Shown: one piece after another, positions 63,943-64,000 of the stretch
Position numbering within the stretch: the stretch's first letter is position 1
How the letters are laid out: each line of letters begins with the position of its first letter
DNA from: Pseudoalteromonas carrageenovora IAM 12662
GTDB taxonomy: Bacteria > Pseudomonadota > Gammaproteobacteria > Enterobacterales > Alteromonadaceae
Direction of reading: 5' to 3'
Assembly: GCF_900239935.1 (NCBI RefSeq)
Contig: NZ_LT965928.1
Coordinates: forward strand, 1,865,254-1,929,253
Length of the DNA: 64,000 bases
Notes under the pieces: model-generated
Databases searched by the model: none
What the model saw: the letters and a program-made list of their open reading frames with translations, nothing else
What the model was told of the DNA's origin: nothing
Program-made: the position numbers and the translations under genes

Positions 63943-64000
63943 AATATTTCCTTAGTGTTATTTTTTATATTCCCTAACGGGGTTAATTTTATTACTTTTT

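Noticed and set aside
1..64000. tRNA, rRNA, CRISPR array or prophage
   Set aside because: No cloverleaf with a recognisable T-loop, no rRNA-like sequence, no regularly spaced direct repeats and no phage structural genes were seen on reading both strands.

Overview
The window looks like chromosome of an AT-rich marine gammaproteobacterium of the order Alteromonadales, most probably Pseudoalteromonas. This is inferred from protein content (bioA/bioBFCD layout, ETF genes with LiuR-like palindromes, trmO-proS neighbourhood, TonB and MASE1 proteins) and from typical AAAGCC/GGCTTT terminators; no rRNA or tRNA gene is present to anchor the taxonomy.

Layout. 1-13.9 kb: two MFS transporters (the first cut by the window edge), an esterase/MarC pair, small zinc-ribbon and hypothetical genes, periplasmic msrA, a 2OG-Fe(II) oxygenase, an orphan solute-binding protein, then a minus-strand operon of an ABC ATPase, two DUF3526-type permeases and a TonB-dependent siderophore receptor. 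14.2-19.4 kb: a porin-like barrel, a PstS-like periplasmic protein and a membrane GGDEF cyclase in one operon, then two membrane proteins. 19.6-23.4 kb: an accessory island of integron gene cassettes without an integrase in view. Two good attC sites and one doubtful one, all in the same orientation, delimit (a) a four-gene cassette with an ABC-three-component (ABC-3C) type conflict system and (b) a one-gene cassette whose product carries an RNxxxH motif as in HEPN domains. This is the most novel part of the window.

23.5-33.2 kb: a cold-shock/TM/excalibur fusion, TRIC-like channel, DUF421 and DUF302 proteins, an UhpA/UhpB-like two-component pair, gloA, an LptA-like small protein, htpX with a striking duplicated operator, and an FAD-dependent oxidoreductase of the tryptophan-halogenase type. 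33.3-38.6 kb: biotin synthesis, bioBFCD divergent from bioA with a BirA-type operator between them. 38.7-43.1 kb: a ferric-iron ABC importer operon preceded by a Fur-like box and beginning with an unrecognised helical periplasmic protein.

43.1-64 kb: mostly core genes: a P-loop kinase-like protein, asnS, etfBA divergent from ETF-ubiquinone oxidoreductase, an acyl-CoA thioesterase, an outer-membrane barrel, a 209-bp MITE-like repeat, trmO, proS, a metallophosphoesterase, a large hybrid histidine kinase, a NatAB-like ABC exporter with a DUF3025 gene, an M28 peptidase lipoprotein, a putative manganese exporter with a Fur-like box and a hairpin across its start codon, and a DUF805 protein.

Starts were moved to internal codons where a Shine-Dalgarno sequence or signal peptide supports this. 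All family assignments come from reading the protein sequences by eye; no database search was run.
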